Shown: positions 18,544 to 28,680, counted from the first letter of the stretch. The stretch: DNA of 64,000 bases from Pollutibacter soli (GCA_029269725.1 JARJHS010000003.1:278292-342291); one strand, 5' to 3'. Made by a program: numbers and translations. Notes: a model not told the origin generated them from the sequence alone.

Positions 18544-18983
18544 GCCAGCAAAGGAAATTTGAAATAAAAATTAAAGTCACTGATGCTGATATCGATCAGC
18601 TCAAACATGCGAACAATGTTGTTTACCTGCGTTGGGCGCAGGATGCAGCTGCCGCACATTGGAACGTGCTATCAGGCACGGACATACGAAAAGCCAATGC
18701 ATGGGTCGTTTTGAGGCATGAGATCGATTACAAATATCCTGCATTATTGAACGAGGAACTCACACTTCTCACATGGGTTGGTGAAACCGCAGGAGTGAAA
18801 TCAGTCAGGCATGTTGAGATTTACAATAGCCAGGGACAACTTTCTGCAGCGGTAAAAACGACCTGGTGCCTGATCGATCCGGTAACGATGAAGCCTAAGC
18901 GAATTTCGCGAGAGATGGAGGAAGTGTTATTTCAGGCAGGAGTAAGGAGTAAGGAGGCAGGAGATGCAGCGGATGGTGAGTAG
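18540..18983 (+). CDS. Hotdog-fold acyl-CoA thioesterase (YbgC/FadM type)
   Basis: 147 residues. The hotdog signature DADIDQLKHANNVVYLRWAQ appears at about residues 14-33, followed by VLRHEIDYKYPALLNEELTLLTWVG. Enzymes of this 4-hydroxybenzoyl-CoA-thioesterase-like group hydrolyse short or medium acyl-CoAs. It overlaps the antiporter gene by 4 bp. The last dozen residues are encoded by a degenerate AGGAGTAAGGAGTAAGGAGG array like those seen in intergenic regions, so the natural end of the protein may have been eroded or extended by repeat insertion. Confidence 0.82.
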   Translation: MSQQRKFEIKIKVTDADIDQLKHANNVVYLRWAQDAAAAHWNVLSGTDIRKANAWVVLRHEIDYKYPALLNEELTLLTWVGETAGVKSVRHVEIYNSQGQLSAAVKTTWCLIDPVTMKPKRISREMEEVLFQAGVRSKEAGDAADGE

Positions 18984-19214
18984 TGACAAACGGTTATTTA
19001 GTGAACTTTTTCTATTCCAGGACTTCCGGCCTTCTTTCTCTGGAATGTTGGCCGCGCGGTTATACTGTAGTTTGAATTCCCTAGAAAATAATTTCCGAAA
19101 CAAAACAATTTCTTTATAGTTCGCATTTACAGCCGCACCGCAGGGCTTGTGACTATTTTCTATTTACCAAATCTCCTGCCTCTCCTCTCCCTGCTCGTCT
19201 GCCGCTTTGCACTT

Positions 19215-19247
19215 AAAAAAAATGGCCACCCTTCTACAGGATGGCCA
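19215..19247 (-). terminator. rpoB terminator
   Basis: A 10-bp stem with one mismatch (TGGCCACCCT / AGGATGGCCA, loop TCTAC) is followed on the minus strand by eight T. It begins 24 bases after the rpoB stop, so the rpoB transcript ends here and does not continue into an rpoC gene. Confidence 0.92.
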
Positions 19248-19271
19248 GTGATATTTCGCTTTACAGCTTTA

Positions 19272-22200
19272 TTAATTCTCAAACTTCAGATCGAGACCGA
19301 GACCTCTCAACTCATGTACAAGTACATTGAAAGATTCAGGTATGCCTGCGCGAGGTACATTGTCACCTTTAACAATAGACTCGTAAGTCTTCGCTCTTCC
19401 GATGATGTCATCAGATTTAAGCGTGAGCAACTCCTGGAGAATGTTTGATGCACCATAAGCCTCGAGTGCCCAAACTTCCATTTCACCAAAACGCTGACCT
19501 CCGAACTGCGCCTTACCACCCAATGGCTGTTGTGTGATGAGACTGTATGGTCCGATAGAACGTGCGTGCATTTTATCGTCCACCATGTGGTGCAGTTTCA
19601 GCATGTAGATGATACCTACGGTTGCTTTCTGGTGGAAACGTTCTCCGGTTTCTCCGTCATGCAGATAAGTATGACCAAATGCCGGCAGACCTGCTTTGTT
19701 AATCAACTCCTGGATCTCATCTACAGAAGCACCATCGAAGATCGGAGTTGAAAAACGGATACCCAATTTCTCACCGGCCCAGCCAAGAATAGTTTCATAG
19801 ATCTGTCCAAGGTTCATACGACTAGGTACACCCAATGGATTCAGAACGATATCTACAGGAGTTCCATCTTCCAGGAACGGCATATCCTCTGCACGTACGA
19901 TCTTCGCAACGATACCCTTGTTACCGTGACGACCCGCCATTTTATCACCCACTTTCAACTTACGTTTTACTGCGAGATAAACTTTTGCAAGTTTCAATAC
20001 CCCTGCAGGTAATTCGTCACCGATAGAGATGTTGAATTTCTCTCTCTTATAGCGACCGAGTTCCTCGTTGTATTTGATATTGTAGTTGTGCAAAAGAGTA
20101 TTGATGGCGTCATCAGTTTTTGCATCACCCGTCCAACCCAGCGGGTTAACGTTCTGGTAATCGATGCCAGTCAGGTTTTTCGCTGAGAATTTCGCACCTT
20201 TTCCGATCAGTACTTCACCGAAGTTATTGGATACGCCTGAAGAACTTTTTGTACCTACCAACACCTGCAGCTTACTGATCAACAGTTCCAGCAGATCCTT
20301 TTCATTCTGTTCGTGTATTTTCTCCAGTTTTTCGATGGAAGCTTTCTCCCGCACTTTCGCGTTCTTATCTTTTTTCGCGCGCTGGAAAAGTTTCTTACCA
20401 ATCACCACACCTTCAGTTCCGCTTGGAGCTTTCAAAGAAGCATCTTTCGCATCACCAGCTTTATCACCGAAGATTGCACGAAGAAGTTTTTCTTCCGGCG
20501 TAGGATCGCTTTCACCTTTTGGTGTGATCTTACCAATCAGGATGTCACCCTCTTTTACAATCGCACCGATGCGGATGATACCATGCTGATCCAGGTCTTT
20601 TGTCGCTTCTTCAGAAACGTTTGGAATATCCGGCGTCAGTTCTTCTTCACCCAGTTTTGTATCGCGTACTTCAAGTTCAAATTCTGAAATGTGAACTGAA
20701 GTGAACAAATCCTCTCTTACCACTTTTTCGTTGATTACGATCGCATCCTCGAAGTTGTAACCCTTCCATGGCATGAATGCTACTTTCAGGTTTCTTCCGA
20801 GAGCAAGCTCACCATTTTTTACAGCATAACCTTCAGTCAGGAAGTCTCCGTTTTTCACACGTTGTCCTTTCCTTACAGCAGGTTTCAGTGTGATACTGGT
20901 TTCCTGGTTGGTTTTGATGAATTTGGTGAGTTTATATACCATCAGATCATCTTCAAAGCTCACGAGTTTCTGTGCTTCATCACGCTCATAACGAACATGA
21001 ATTTCATTTGCATCTACAAACTCAACAACACCTTCTCCATCTGCGTGGATCTGGATCCTTGCATCACGCGCAGCTTTTCCTTCCAGTCCGGTACCCACGA
21101 TCGGAGCATCCGGCAGAATCAAAGGAACCGCCTGGCGTTGCATGTTTGATCCCATCAGCGCACGGTTGGCATCATCATGCTCAAGGAATGGAATCAATGA
21201 AGCACTCAGACCTACGATCTGGTTCGGCGCAACGTCCATGTACTCTACTTCACCTGGTTCGAGGATCGGGAAGTCGCCGGTTTGTCTTGCCTTGATTTTA
21301 TCTTCAACGAACTGACCGTTATCATCCAAAGGAATATTCGCCTGCGCAATTTTCGCAGTATCCTCTTCTTCAGCACTCAGGTAATTCAGTTCTTTCGTAT
21401 CTACTTTACCGTTATCAACTTTCCTGTACGGAGTTTCAATGAAACCCATTTCATTGATCTTCGCGTGAACGCAAAGTGTAGAGATCAGACCGATGTTCGG
21501 TCCTTCCGGTGTTTCAATGGTACAAAGACGACCATAGTGTGAATAGTGTACGTCACGAACCTCAAAGCCCGCACGCTCACGACTTAAACCACCAGGTCCG
21601 AGAGCTGAAATACGACGTTTGTGTGTGATCTCACTCAGCGGGTTCGTCTGATCCAGGAACTGGCTCAGCTGAGAAGTACCAAAGAATGAGTTGATCACCG
21701 AAGAAAGCGTACGCGCGTTAATCAGGTCAACAGGTGTGAACACCTCGTTATCCCTTACGTTCATACGTTCGCGAATGGTACGTGCCATACGTGCAAGACC
21801 AACACCAAACTGAGCATACAACTGCTCGCCCACTGTACGTACACGACGGTTGCTCAGGTGATCGATATCATCAATTTCCGCTTTACCATTGGTCAGACGA
21901 ACGAGATATTTAATGATCTCGATGATATCTTCTTTGGTCAGGGTCTTCTGATCCAGTTTATAGTTCAGGTTCAGCTTACGGTTGATTTTGTAACGGCCAA
22001 CTTCACCCAGGTCATAACGTTTATCGCTGAAGAACAATTTGTCGATGATACCACGTGCAGTCTCATTATCCGGAGCATCAGCACCACGCAACTGGCGATA
22101 GATATGCTGAACAGCTTCCAGCTCAGAGTTTGCAGTATCCTTGTTCAATGTGTTGTAGATGATCGCGTAATCACCACTCATTTCTTCTTTCTGAATGAAC

Positions 22201-23084
22201 ACACTCTTCACATCCATATCAGCAATCATTTCGATTGCCCCTTCATCAAGGATGGTATCGCGCTCAAGAACAACTTCGTTTCTTTCGATACTTACAACTT
22301 CACCAGAATCTTCATCCACGAAATCTTCCACCCATGTTCTCAATACACGGGCAGCGAGTCTTTTACCCACATGAGCCTGTAATGCTTTTCTGTCCACTTT
22401 CACCTCATCAGCCATACCGAACAGCTCAAGGATATCCTTATCTGTTTCGTAGCCGATAGAACGCAATAAAGTCGTTACGGGGAACTTTTTCTTACGATCG
22501 ATATAAGCATACATTACGTTGTTGATATCGGTCGCAAACTCCATCCAGGCGCCTTTGAAAGGTATCACCCTCGCAGAGTAGATTTTTGTTCCGTTCGGGT
22601 GAAGAGACTGGCCGAAAAATACGCCAGGTGAACGATGTAGCTGTGAAACCACAACGCGCTCAGCACCGTTGATAACAAAAGTACCACGGGGAGTCATGTA
22701 AGGAATGTTTCCGAGGAACACATCCTGAACGATGGTCTGGAAATCCACGTGCTCTTCGTCGTTACAGCTCAAACGCAGCTTTGCTTTCAGCGGAACGGCG
22801 TAAGTAAGACCACGTTCCATACATTCTTCAATGGTATAACGCGGCGGGTCAATGAAATAATCCAGGAACTCAAGAACGAATATGTTCCTGGTATCCGTGA
22901 TTGGAAAATTCTCCTTGAACACTTTAAACAAACCCTCATTATTACGTTTGTCAGGAGTTGTTTCCAGCTGGAAATAATCTTTGAAAGACTGAATCTGGAT
23001 TTCTAACAGGTCAGGTGTTGCAGCAAGGTGCTTCACTTTACCAAAATTCATCCGTTCAGCAGGAGCCACTTTTGTTGAAGACAT
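19272..23084 (-). CDS. rpoB: RNA polymerase beta subunit
   Basis: 1270 residues with the start at [20 protein letters not shown]; the longer frame to 23126 adds 14 residues with no homologous look. Core features: [16 protein letters not shown] near the N-terminus, [20 protein letters not shown] with PEGPNIGLI (rifampicin region and active centre), [23 protein letters not shown], and a complete C-terminus ([14 protein letters not shown]). The gene is intact. Unusually, it has its own putative promoter upstream and its own terminator immediately downstream, is separated from rplL by an unrelated gene, and has no rpoC after it. Confidence 0.97.
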   Translation of the reverse strand: MSSTKVAPAERMNFGKVKHLAATPDLLEIQIQSFKDYFQLETTPDKRNNEGLFKVFKENFPITDTRNIFVLEFLDYFIDPPRYTIEECMERGLTYAVPLKAKLRLSCNDEEHVDFQTIVQDVFLGNIPYMTPRGTFVINGAERVVVSQLHRSPGVFFGQSLHPNGTKIYSARVIPFKGAWMEFATDINNVMYAYIDRKKKFPVTTLLRSIGYETDKDILELFGMADEVKVDRKALQAHVGKRLAARVLRTWVEDFVDEDSGEVVSIERNEVVLERDTILDEGAIEMIADMDVKSVFIQKEEMSGDYAIIYNTLNKDTANSELEAVQHIYRQLRGADAPDNETARGIIDKLFFSDKRYDLGEVGRYKINRKLNLNYKLDQKTLTKEDIIEIIKYLVRLTNGKAEIDDIDHLSNRRVRTVGEQLYAQFGVGLARMARTIRERMNVRDNEVFTPVDLINARTLSSVINSFFGTSQLSQFLDQTNPLSEITHKRRISALGPGGLSRERAGFEVRDVHYSHYGRLCTIETPEGPNIGLISTLCVHAKINEMGFIETPYRKVDNGKVDTKELNYLSAEEEDTAKIAQANIPLDDNGQFVEDKIKARQTGDFPILEPGEVEYMDVAPNQIVGLSASLIPFLEHDDANRALMGSNMQRQAVPLILPDAPIVGTGLEGKAARDARIQIHADGEGVVEFVDANEIHVRYERDEAQKLVSFEDDLMVYKLTKFIKTNQETSITLKPAVRKGQRVKNGDFLTEGYAVKNGELALGRNLKVAFMPWKGYNFEDAIVINEKVVREDLFTSVHISEFELEVRDTKLGEEELTPDIPNVSEEATKDLDQHGIIRIGAIVKEGDILIGKITPKGESDPTPEEKLLRAIFGDKAGDAKDASLKAPSGTEGVVIGKKLFQRAKKDKNAKVREKASIEKLEKIHEQNEKDLLELLISKLQVLVGTKSSSGVSNNFGEVLIGKGAKFSAKNLTGIDYQNVNPLGWTGDAKTDDAINTLLHNYNIKYNEELGRYKREKFNISIGDELPAGVLKLAKVYLAVKRKLKVGDKMAGRHGNKGIVAKIVRAEDMPFLEDGTPVDIVLNPLGVPSRMNLGQIYETILGWAGEKLGIRFSTPIFDGASVDEIQELINKAGLPAFGHTYLHDGETGERFHQKATVGIIYMLKLHHMVDDKMHARSIGPYSLITQQPLGGKAQFGGQRFGEMEVWALEAYGASNILQELLTLKSDDIIGRAKTYESIVKGDNVPRAGIPESFNVLVHELRGLGLDLKFEN

Positions 23085-23167
23085 AGTGAAAAGCGCTTTT
23101 TTATTGTTGTACAGACGGCAATACAATCAGACCTCTATTCTGAAAAAAATAGAAGGCAGATGATTTT

Positions 23168-23183
23168 CAATCATTTATGATTG
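23168..23183. promoter_or_regulatory. Palindrome near the putative rpoB transcription start
   Basis: CAATCAT TT ATGATTG is a perfect 7-bp inverted repeat just downstream of the putative rpoB promoter, about where transcription should begin. It could be an operator or a 5' mRNA hairpin. Confidence 0.35.
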
Positions 23184-23194
23184 TAATGGAACGT

Positions 23195-23229
23195 CAAAAT
23201 TTATTAGGCCTAAATTAAAGGAACGCAAA
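23195..23229 (-). promoter_or_regulatory. Putative rpoB promoter
   Basis: On the minus strand TTTG (23226-23229), 22 bp, then TAAATTTTG (23195-23203) approximates the Bacteroidota housekeeping promoter TTTG-N(17-23)-TAnnTTTG, with one extra T. It lies about 110 bases upstream of rpoB, after the CehA-like gene. Confidence 0.4.
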
Positions 23230-23361
23230 GGTAATGATTACAGGGCATTCTGAAAAGATTTTTTCCCTGACCGAAAAGAGTTTTAACCCTTTGCCATGAC
23301 GCCAGAAAATACCCGTTTTCGGCCGATTCAGGGACTATTCTTGTTCCTTTGGCCTCCGGGT

Positions 23362-25335
23362 TCAGGGATGCTGAAAAAGCTGTTCGAATCCCGAACGTTT
23401 ACGATCACGGTCGTTCTCAGTCATATCAATCTCCCACCGAACCTTCTTCAGCATGGATTTCAATTCTTCGTATCTGAACACCTTCCACGGAATATACCCG
23501 GATGCGATTGTAGCAGAAAACTCCGGATCTTTTTGCCAGTCGCCATTGGCCAGCGGCTGAATCAACTTCAGGTAGGGTTTATAATCTGTAGCGAGACTTC
23601 TGCGGACCTTATTGACACCCGGAATTTCAATTTCAACTTCTGCGTTGATGGGCATTTTGAAAGATGCTTTGCCTGATTTGATTGGGCTCTGCCCGATTTT
23701 TCGCCCGAGTTGAATGATGTTCAAAATCCCATTGGAAGTACTGTGAATTCCGGTGAGACTTAATTCGACCTGCGATATCATTGCCCGGGGTTGTACATCG
23801 TCCTTCTTCATGAAATAAAATGGAGAAGTGATGCATACATCTCTATCGGAAGATTCTGCGATGCGTTTATTATCATACCACCCTGTTACTTCCAGGTTTG
23901 AAGGATCCTTCCATGCTTTCTGCCCATATGCTTTTATCACATACCAGCTTCGCTCCTTTTCGCTAATTGTTATTTGAGTATTGAATACACGTTCTTTTTT
24001 ACCCCGCAGATCCCATTGCTTCCAGATTTTACCATTTCTGAATACCAGCAGGTAAGAAAGAAAATCATCGGCATTATTTGAAGCATATGCGGTGATATTC
24101 AGCTTATGATTTTTTCCATCCGGCTCAATGATATCACCATATTGAAATGCGCTATCGATGTCGGCAAGTATTATTGGTCCGGTCGTTACAAAAGTTCTCC
24201 CCTTTTTTGTGGCCTCAACTACAGATGTTATCAATTCCTTCGTTGAATCCGTTTTAAAAAAAGTCCGCATCATGCCAAAGGGATATTTGAAACCGGGTAA
24301 ATAACCACCGTCCAGTTCTGAAAATGCCGGCATACAATATCCAAGATTTAATATCTGAAACCAGAGATTCTGATAGGAGTAATGATCTTTAAAATCACCC
24401 ATTATCACAAGCCCATCAGCAGGTGTACCGGAAAGTAAACTGAAAGAAAGACTTGCAATCGCGTTGGTCGTATACTTTACAGATCGTTCGCGTTCCTGCA
24501 TCCACCATCGGGTGGGATGCGCGATGATTGCCACTGCCCTCTGACTTGCTGAAAAACGCGGAACAAATTCAATGTCGGAATATCGATCGAAATTCAATGT
24601 ATCAAAAGTCCAGTGCGTTGCATCCGGGGACTGATAATAACTTTTTTCGTAGGCAGAATCCAGGAGTTCACCGAAATATCCTTTTGTTGATTCGAGGCCA
24701 ATCCACCAATAATGGCCAGTACGGTATTTCGGCATTTCAGCGCCGTAGTAAAGAGTGAAATTCTTATCGTTTACAAAAGCATAATCTTTTTTCCAACTGT
24801 CGTCTGTTGCTCCGGCCCAACCTTGTGCGGCGCAGATGAAATCAACACCTTGCGCTCTGCATATTTTTCTCACACCCGCAATCATCGCGCTGTCGGGATG
24901 AAGCTCAGTATACAGATGCGCATGTGCTTCGCCGTTAACCCAACCCATTTTTTTAAGATTGACCCATGGCTTTAGCTGTATAGTAACAGCAGTAAACCTC
25001 CCTTGCGTTACGACAACAGTCTGCTCTGCAGATTCGTAATCGATACCATGGAAAATCTTCACCTTATATTTCCCGGGACCAAGACCTCGTTTGATTGAAC
25101 CATTTTCATCCGTAAATACTCCCGGAAGAAATTTGTAATAGGTCGATTGCAAGGAGTCCTGCTCGTTATAAATTTCGATCCTGGCAGGAAGCGAAGCACC
25201 CGTATTTAAATCCATTACCTGCACCTTGATGCCTTGCGGAAGTGAATCATTGAGAACCGCATTTGAATTTTTCTGCGTATAGCATGATCCGGCAATAAAT
25301 AAACAGACGATTAAAATGGAAATTGAACGGCGCAT
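23362..25335 (-). CDS. CehA/McbA-like PHP-type metallohydrolase lipoprotein
   Basis: 657 residues from ATG 25335; the frame extends four residues further. The signal peptide MRRSISILIVCLFIAGSC ends in a lipobox-like AGSC. After a carboxypeptidase-regulatory-like N-terminal domain (about 35-120), the motif GWVNGEAHAHLYTELHPDSA gives the HxH metal site of PHP-fold CehA/McbA-type proteins, with DFICAAQGWAG and AIIAHPTRWW contributing further ligands. The substrate is unknown; relatives include phosphoesterases and carbaryl hydrolase. It sits between rplL and rpoB, bounded by the rplL terminator and the rpoB promoter, so it looks inserted into the ribosomal-protein/polymerase cluster. Confidence 0.72.
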   Translation of the reverse strand: MRRSISILIVCLFIAGSCYTQKNSNAVLNDSLPQGIKVQVMDLNTGASLPARIEIYNEQDSLQSTYYKFLPGVFTDENGSIKRGLGPGKYKVKIFHGIDYESAEQTVVVTQGRFTAVTIQLKPWVNLKKMGWVNGEAHAHLYTELHPDSAMIAGVRKICRAQGVDFICAAQGWAGATDDSWKKDYAFVNDKNFTLYYGAEMPKYRTGHYWWIGLESTKGYFGELLDSAYEKSYYQSPDATHWTFDTLNFDRYSDIEFVPRFSASQRAVAIIAHPTRWWMQERERSVKYTTNAIASLSFSLLSGTPADGLVIMGDFKDHYSYQNLWFQILNLGYCMPAFSELDGGYLPGFKYPFGMMRTFFKTDSTKELITSVVEATKKGRTFVTTGPIILADIDSAFQYGDIIEPDGKNHKLNITAYASNNADDFLSYLLVFRNGKIWKQWDLRGKKERVFNTQITISEKERSWYVIKAYGQKAWKDPSNLEVTGWYDNKRIAESSDRDVCITSPFYFMKKDDVQPRAMISQVELSLTGIHSTSNGILNIIQLGRKIGQSPIKSGKASFKMPINAEVEIEIPGVNKVRRSLATDYKPYLKLIQPLANGDWQKDPEFSATIASGYIPWKVFRYEELKSMLKKVRWEIDMTENDRDRKRSGFEQLFQHP

Positions 25336-25446
25336 ATCCTGGTCCATATAGTTACCGGAATTTATTCAAAGTTTGTTCCACAGGAACGACCCGGACAAAA
25401 AACCTTCGAGGTTTAAGCCCCCGGAAGTGTTGGTGAGGTAGGGAAT

Positions 25447-25476
25447 AAAAAAACCGGTAAGGAAACCCTTACCGGT
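25447..25476 (-). terminator. rplL terminator
   Basis: A perfect 10-bp stem (ACCGGTAAGG / CCTTACCGGT, loop AAAC) is followed on the minus strand by seven T, 26 bases after the rplL stop. It separates rplKAJL from the downstream genes. Confidence 0.92.
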
Positions 25477-25501
25477 AATTTATTACTTACTTTATCAAAA
25501 A

Positions 25502-25882
25502 CTATTTGATCTCTACATCAGCACCAGCTTCTTTCAGCTTAGCTGCGAGTTCATCAGCTTCTGCTTTCGCAACACCTTCTTTGATTGGTTTTGGAGCGCC
25601 ATCAACGAGGTCTTTAGCTTCTTTCAGTCCAAGACCAGTCAGGTCTTTAACGATTTTCACTACAGCCAGTTTGTTAGCACCACCAGCTTTCAGGATAACA
25701 TCGAAAGCTGTTTTTTCTGCAGGAGCAGCAGCGCCACCGCCAGCAGCAGGACCAGCAGCAACAGCTACAGCTGCAGCAGCAGGTTCGATACCATACTCAT
25801 CTTTCAGGATTTTTGCGAGCTCATTTACATCTTTCACGCTGAGGCTAACAAGCTGTTCAGCGAATGCTTTTAAATCTGCCAT
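25502..25882 (-). CDS. rplL: 50S ribosomal protein L7/L12
   Basis: 126 residues. The N-terminal dimerisation helix ([23 protein letters not shown]) is followed by an Ala/Gly-rich hinge (about 38-55) and the C-terminal factor-binding domain with [27 protein letters not shown] split across two strands. It is the stalk protein that recruits translation factors. It follows rplJ by about 107 bp, a gap that contains an AACGTT-type degenerate repeat, and is followed by a strong terminator. Confidence 0.98.
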   Translation of the reverse strand: MADLKAFAEQLVSLSVKDVNELAKILKDEYGIEPAAAAVAVAAGPAAGGGAAAPAEKTAFDVILKAGGANKLAVVKIVKDLTGLGLKEAKDLVDGAPKPIKEGVAKAEADELAAKLKEAGADVEIK

Positions 25883-25947
25883 TGTTTTGAATTTTTACCG
25901 TCTTCACTTCTGGTTTACAGATCCGACGGATGTTTAAAAAAATTGAT

Positions 25948-25985
25948 TATGGTTGAACGTTTAACGTATAACGTTGAACGTATGA
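25948..25985. repeat. AACGTT-type degenerate array inside the rplJ-rplL gap
   Basis: Successive words GGTTGAACG, TTTAACGTATAACG and TTGAACGTATGACC form an imperfect array in the intergenic spacer of a ribosomal-protein operon. It resembles arrays at about 7862 and 16990. Confidence 0.6.
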
Positions 25986-25989
25986 CCTC

Positions 25990-26520
25990 TTAGTTAGCGC
26001 GCTCTTCCAGCGCTTTGATAATACCGGCCAGTTTGCTACCGGCATTCAATGCACTGATAACATTCTTCGCTGGTGACTGCAACAGACCAATGATCTCTCC
26101 GATCAGGTCCTGCTTGCTCTTCAGATCTTTTAATGCAGCGAGCTGGTTGTCCCCAACAAATACATCACCATCAATGAAAGCAGCTTTCAGCTGTGGTTTC
26201 TCCTTCGTCTTTGGTTCCTCGCGGAAACTGCTCAGGATCAAAGCCGGTGCTTTTGGATTTTCAGAGAATAACAATGCAGTTACCCCGTGTAATGAATCAA
26301 AAGTTCCCTGGAAACGGGTTTCATCCAGCTGCTCCAGAGCTTTACGGATCAAAGTGTTCTTAGCCACTTTCATTTCTACATTTTTGTCGAAACAAATGCC
26401 GCGGAGCTTGTTTACCTGCGCAACTGTAAGTGACTCTGTGTTTGTTATATAGAAATTGTTGTACTGAGAGAATTTCTCTTTCAGCACTTCAATTACTTCG
26501 TTTTTTTCCTGCTTATTCAT
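25990..26520 (-). CDS. rplJ: 50S ribosomal protein L10
   Basis: 176 residues starting MNKQEKNEVIEVLKEKF. The globular N-terminal domain contains KNTLIRKALEQL, and a C-terminal helix (about 140-176) carries the L7/L12 dimers. It anchors the ribosomal stalk and in other bacteria represses its own mRNA. The gap to rplA is 41 bp. Length and order (rplK-rplA-rplJ-rplL) are normal. Confidence 0.97.
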   Translation of the reverse strand: MNKQEKNEVIEVLKEKFSQYNNFYITNTESLTVAQVNKLRGICFDKNVEMKVAKNTLIRKALEQLDETRFQGTFDSLHGVTALLFSENPKAPALILSSFREEPKTKEKPQLKAAFIDGDVFVGDNQLAALKDLKSKQDLIGEIIGLLQSPAKNVISALNAGSKLAGIIKALEERAN

Positions 26521-26561
26521 GATAAAGCTTTTAATAGTTTAACAATAATCCTTTGTGTGGA

Positions 26562-27254
26562 TTAGTGAATCAATACTTTGGTATCTACCTGGATTGCCGG
26601 GCTCATTGTGCTCGCCATAAACACGCTTTTCAGATATGTTCCTTTAGCGGTAGACGGTTTGGCTTTAATGATCGCGTTCAGCAGTTCCTGGCTGTTTTCT
26701 GACAGCTTCTGGGAAGAAAAGCTCACACGTCCGATAGATGCATGAACGATACCTGCTTTATCAACTTTAAATGCAACTTTACCCGCTTTTACATCTTTTA
26801 CAGCAGCCTGCACATCATTGGTAACGGTACCCGTTTTTGGGTTTGGCATCAGGTTCCTTGGACCCAGTATCTTACCAAGTTTACCAATTTTTGGCATCAC
26901 TGAAGGAGTAGCAACAATAACATCTACATCCGTCCAGCCGCCTTCGATCTGTTTGATGAACTCATCGAGACCAACAAAATCAGCACCTGCGTTCTTTGCT
27001 TCTTCTTCTTTATCAGGCGTGCAGAGTACCAATACTTTTTTCGTTTTACCTGTACCGTGAGGCAGGGTTACTGTTCCTCTTACGGACTGGTCAGCCTTTT
27101 TAGGATCAACTCCAAGGCGGATATGAAGATCTACTGAGCTGTCAAATTTTGTACAGTTCACCTCTTTTACAAGCGATGAAGCTTCAACAAGTGAATAAGA
27201 TTTCTTATTATCCACTTTTGTATCTGCTACTTTTCTTTTTTTAGTAATTCCCAT
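26562..27254 (-). CDS. rplA: 50S ribosomal protein L1
   Basis: 230 residues starting [14 protein letters not shown]. Features typical of L1: [49 protein letters not shown], and a C-terminus ending in [16 protein letters not shown]. It binds 23S rRNA at the L1 stalk and, in many bacteria, represses the rplK-rplA mRNA. It is 27 bp downstream of rplK. Confidence 0.98.
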   Translation of the reverse strand: MGITKKRKVADTKVDNKKSYSLVEASSLVKEVNCTKFDSSVDLHIRLGVDPKKADQSVRGTVTLPHGTGKTKKVLVLCTPDKEEEAKNAGADFVGLDEFIKQIEGGWTDVDVIVATPSVMPKIGKLGKILGPRNLMPNPKTGTVTNDVQAAVKDVKAGKVAFKVDKAGIVHASIGRVSFSSQKLSENSQELLNAIIKAKPSTAKGTYLKSVFMASTMSPAIQVDTKVLIH

Positions 27255-27281
27255 CGTTTCTGGTTTTTAAGTGGTGAACAA

Positions 27282-27725
27282 TCAGTTTTGCCATGGAGCT
27301 TTACCGTCAACATTAATACCCATGCTGCGTGCAGTACCCGCCACCATTTTCATGGCGCTTTCCAGCGTGAAGCAGTTCAGATCGGGCATTTTATCCTTGG
27401 CAATTGCCTCCACCTGGGCCCAGGTTACTTTACCAACCTTGTTACGGTTAGGTTCTTTAGAACCACTCTGCAGTTTTGCTGCTTCAAGGATCTGAACGGA
27501 AGCCGGAGGAGTTTTAATTACGAACTCGAAAGATTTGTCCGTAAAAACTGTGATGAGTACAGGTAAAACTTTACCTGGTTTGTCCTGCGTGCGTGCATTA
27601 AACTGCTTGCAGAACTCCATGATGTTCACCCCTTTGGAACCCAGTGCGGGACCTACGGGAGGTGCAGGGTTGGCTTGCGCGCCTTTTACCTGCAATTTTA
27701 CATAGCCTGAAATTTCTTTAGCCAT
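27282..27725 (-). CDS. rplK: 50S ribosomal protein L11
   Basis: 147 residues from ATG 27725 ([20 protein letters not shown]). A longer frame to 27839 adds 38 residues that run through the mapped promoter and is rejected. The N-terminal domain has [20 protein letters not shown]; the C-terminal rRNA-binding domain ends [13 protein letters not shown]. It is the first gene of rplKAJL. In most genomes nusG lies directly upstream, but here a LacI regulator and a histone-like gene intervene, and rplK has its own promoter. Confidence 0.97.
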   Translation of the reverse strand: MAKEISGYVKLQVKGAQANPAPPVGPALGSKGVNIMEFCKQFNARTQDKPGKVLPVLITVFTDKSFEFVIKTPPASVQILEAAKLQSGSKEPNRNKVGKVTWAQVEAIAKDKMPDLNCFTLESAMKMVAGTARSMGINVDGKAPWQN

Positions 27726-27808
27726 TTTGTTTGTTTTTTTGGTGATAGCGTTCCGGTTCTTCCGAAACTCCCAAATCCAGTCAAAAAAAGAACTTTTAAT
27801 TGGGGCTG

Positions 27809-27840
27809 CAAAAGTAGTGTATTTTCCTTTTCGCGACAAA
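27809..27840 (-). promoter_or_regulatory. rplK promoter (Bacteroidota type)
   Basis: Minus strand TTTG (27837-27840), 20 bp, TACTTTTG (27809-27816): a full match to TTTG-N(17-23)-TAnnTTTG. Transcription would start near 27800, giving a leader of about 75 bases, enough for an L1-binding site. Confidence 0.75.
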
Positions 27841-28263
27841 CCATTTTTTGTCCTGTCTGCCAGCCAAAAGAGCCCGGTTTCCAGGGGCTGCCGAACCTCA
27901 TTATTCTGATGATCCGTTCATGATATGTTTTGAGTCATAAGATGGCGATGCAAAGATATTTTTGGTACCGGATTTTATGACCAGTTACGGTACATCAAAC
28001 ATTAATTTTTTTTGCGGGATATGAAAAAAAATCGCTCTGACTGTCGCATATATTTACCTGGCAAATCATAGAAATGATCTGCAGTTCAATAACATAAAAT
28101 CCTCAGAAAACCAATGCTGTATTGAATTTTAGAAGAAGTCTAAAAGTTTCGCTTCACATCTTCTGAAATTTTTTTATTGTATTAGTAGGATTTGATGAAT
28201 TTTAATTCATAATTTTCATCAACAATTTTTTACTTACATTATCTCTAAAAAACTATTACAACT
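27841..28263. other. Gene-free divergent region between rplK and the histone-like gene
   Basis: About 420 bases, AT-rich, without a supportable gene, strong hairpin or recognised RNA. It must hold the promoter of the histone-like gene, but I see no clean TTTG/TAnnTTTG pair on the plus strand. Confidence 0.5.
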
Positions 28264-28662
28264 ATGGCCAAAGCATCCAAAAAAAAAGCTGCTAAAAAAG
28301 CTGTAAAAAAAGCTGTTGTTAAGAAGGCAGCTAAAAAAGCAGTGAAAAGAGCAGTAGTAAAAAAAGCCGCTAAAAAAGCTGTTGCTAAAAAGGCTTTAAA
28401 AAAAGCAGCTGTTAAAAAAGCAGTCAAAAAAGCTGTTGTTAAAAAAGCTGTTAAGAAAGCAGTAGTAAAAAAGGCGGTTAAAAAGGCTGCTGTTAAAAAG
28501 GCCGTGAAGAAAGCAGCAGTGAAAAAAGCAGTAAAAAGAGCGATAGTGAAGAGAGCCATTGTGAAGAAAGTAATTGCTGATAAGATAGCAGACGCTACAT
28601 CACCTGAAGTAACTCCGGCACCAGCTCCGGAAACTCCATCTGAATCTGGAAGTGCCGAATAA
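28264..28662 (+). CDS. Lys/Ala-repeat histone H1-like DNA-binding protein
   Basis: 132 residues, almost only Lys, Ala and Val up to residue 108. About nine copies of a nine-residue unit (consensus KKAVKKAVV) run from near residue 11, a strongly basic helix-prone array like the C-terminal tails of eukaryotic H1 and bacterial histone-like proteins. The last 23 residues switch to a Pro/Glu/Ser/Thr-rich acidic tail (SPEVTPAPAPETPSESG). It probably binds DNA or RNA non-specifically; this is inference from composition. It is transcribed against the flanking minus-strand cluster, between rplK and a LacI gene, and has a strong terminator. Confidence 0.85.
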   Translation: MAKASKKKAAKKAVKKAVVKKAAKKAVKRAVVKKAAKKAVAKKALKKAAVKKAVKKAVVKKAVKKAVVKKAVKKAAVKKAVKKAAVKKAVKRAIVKRAIVKKVIADKIADATSPEVTPAPAPETPSESGSAE

Positions 28663-28680
28663 AAGATACTGACAAAGCAT

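Noticed and set aside
27726-27839. N-terminal extension of L11
   Set aside because: The extension crosses an exact TTTG-N20-TACTTTTG promoter and L11 normally begins MAKEI-like.
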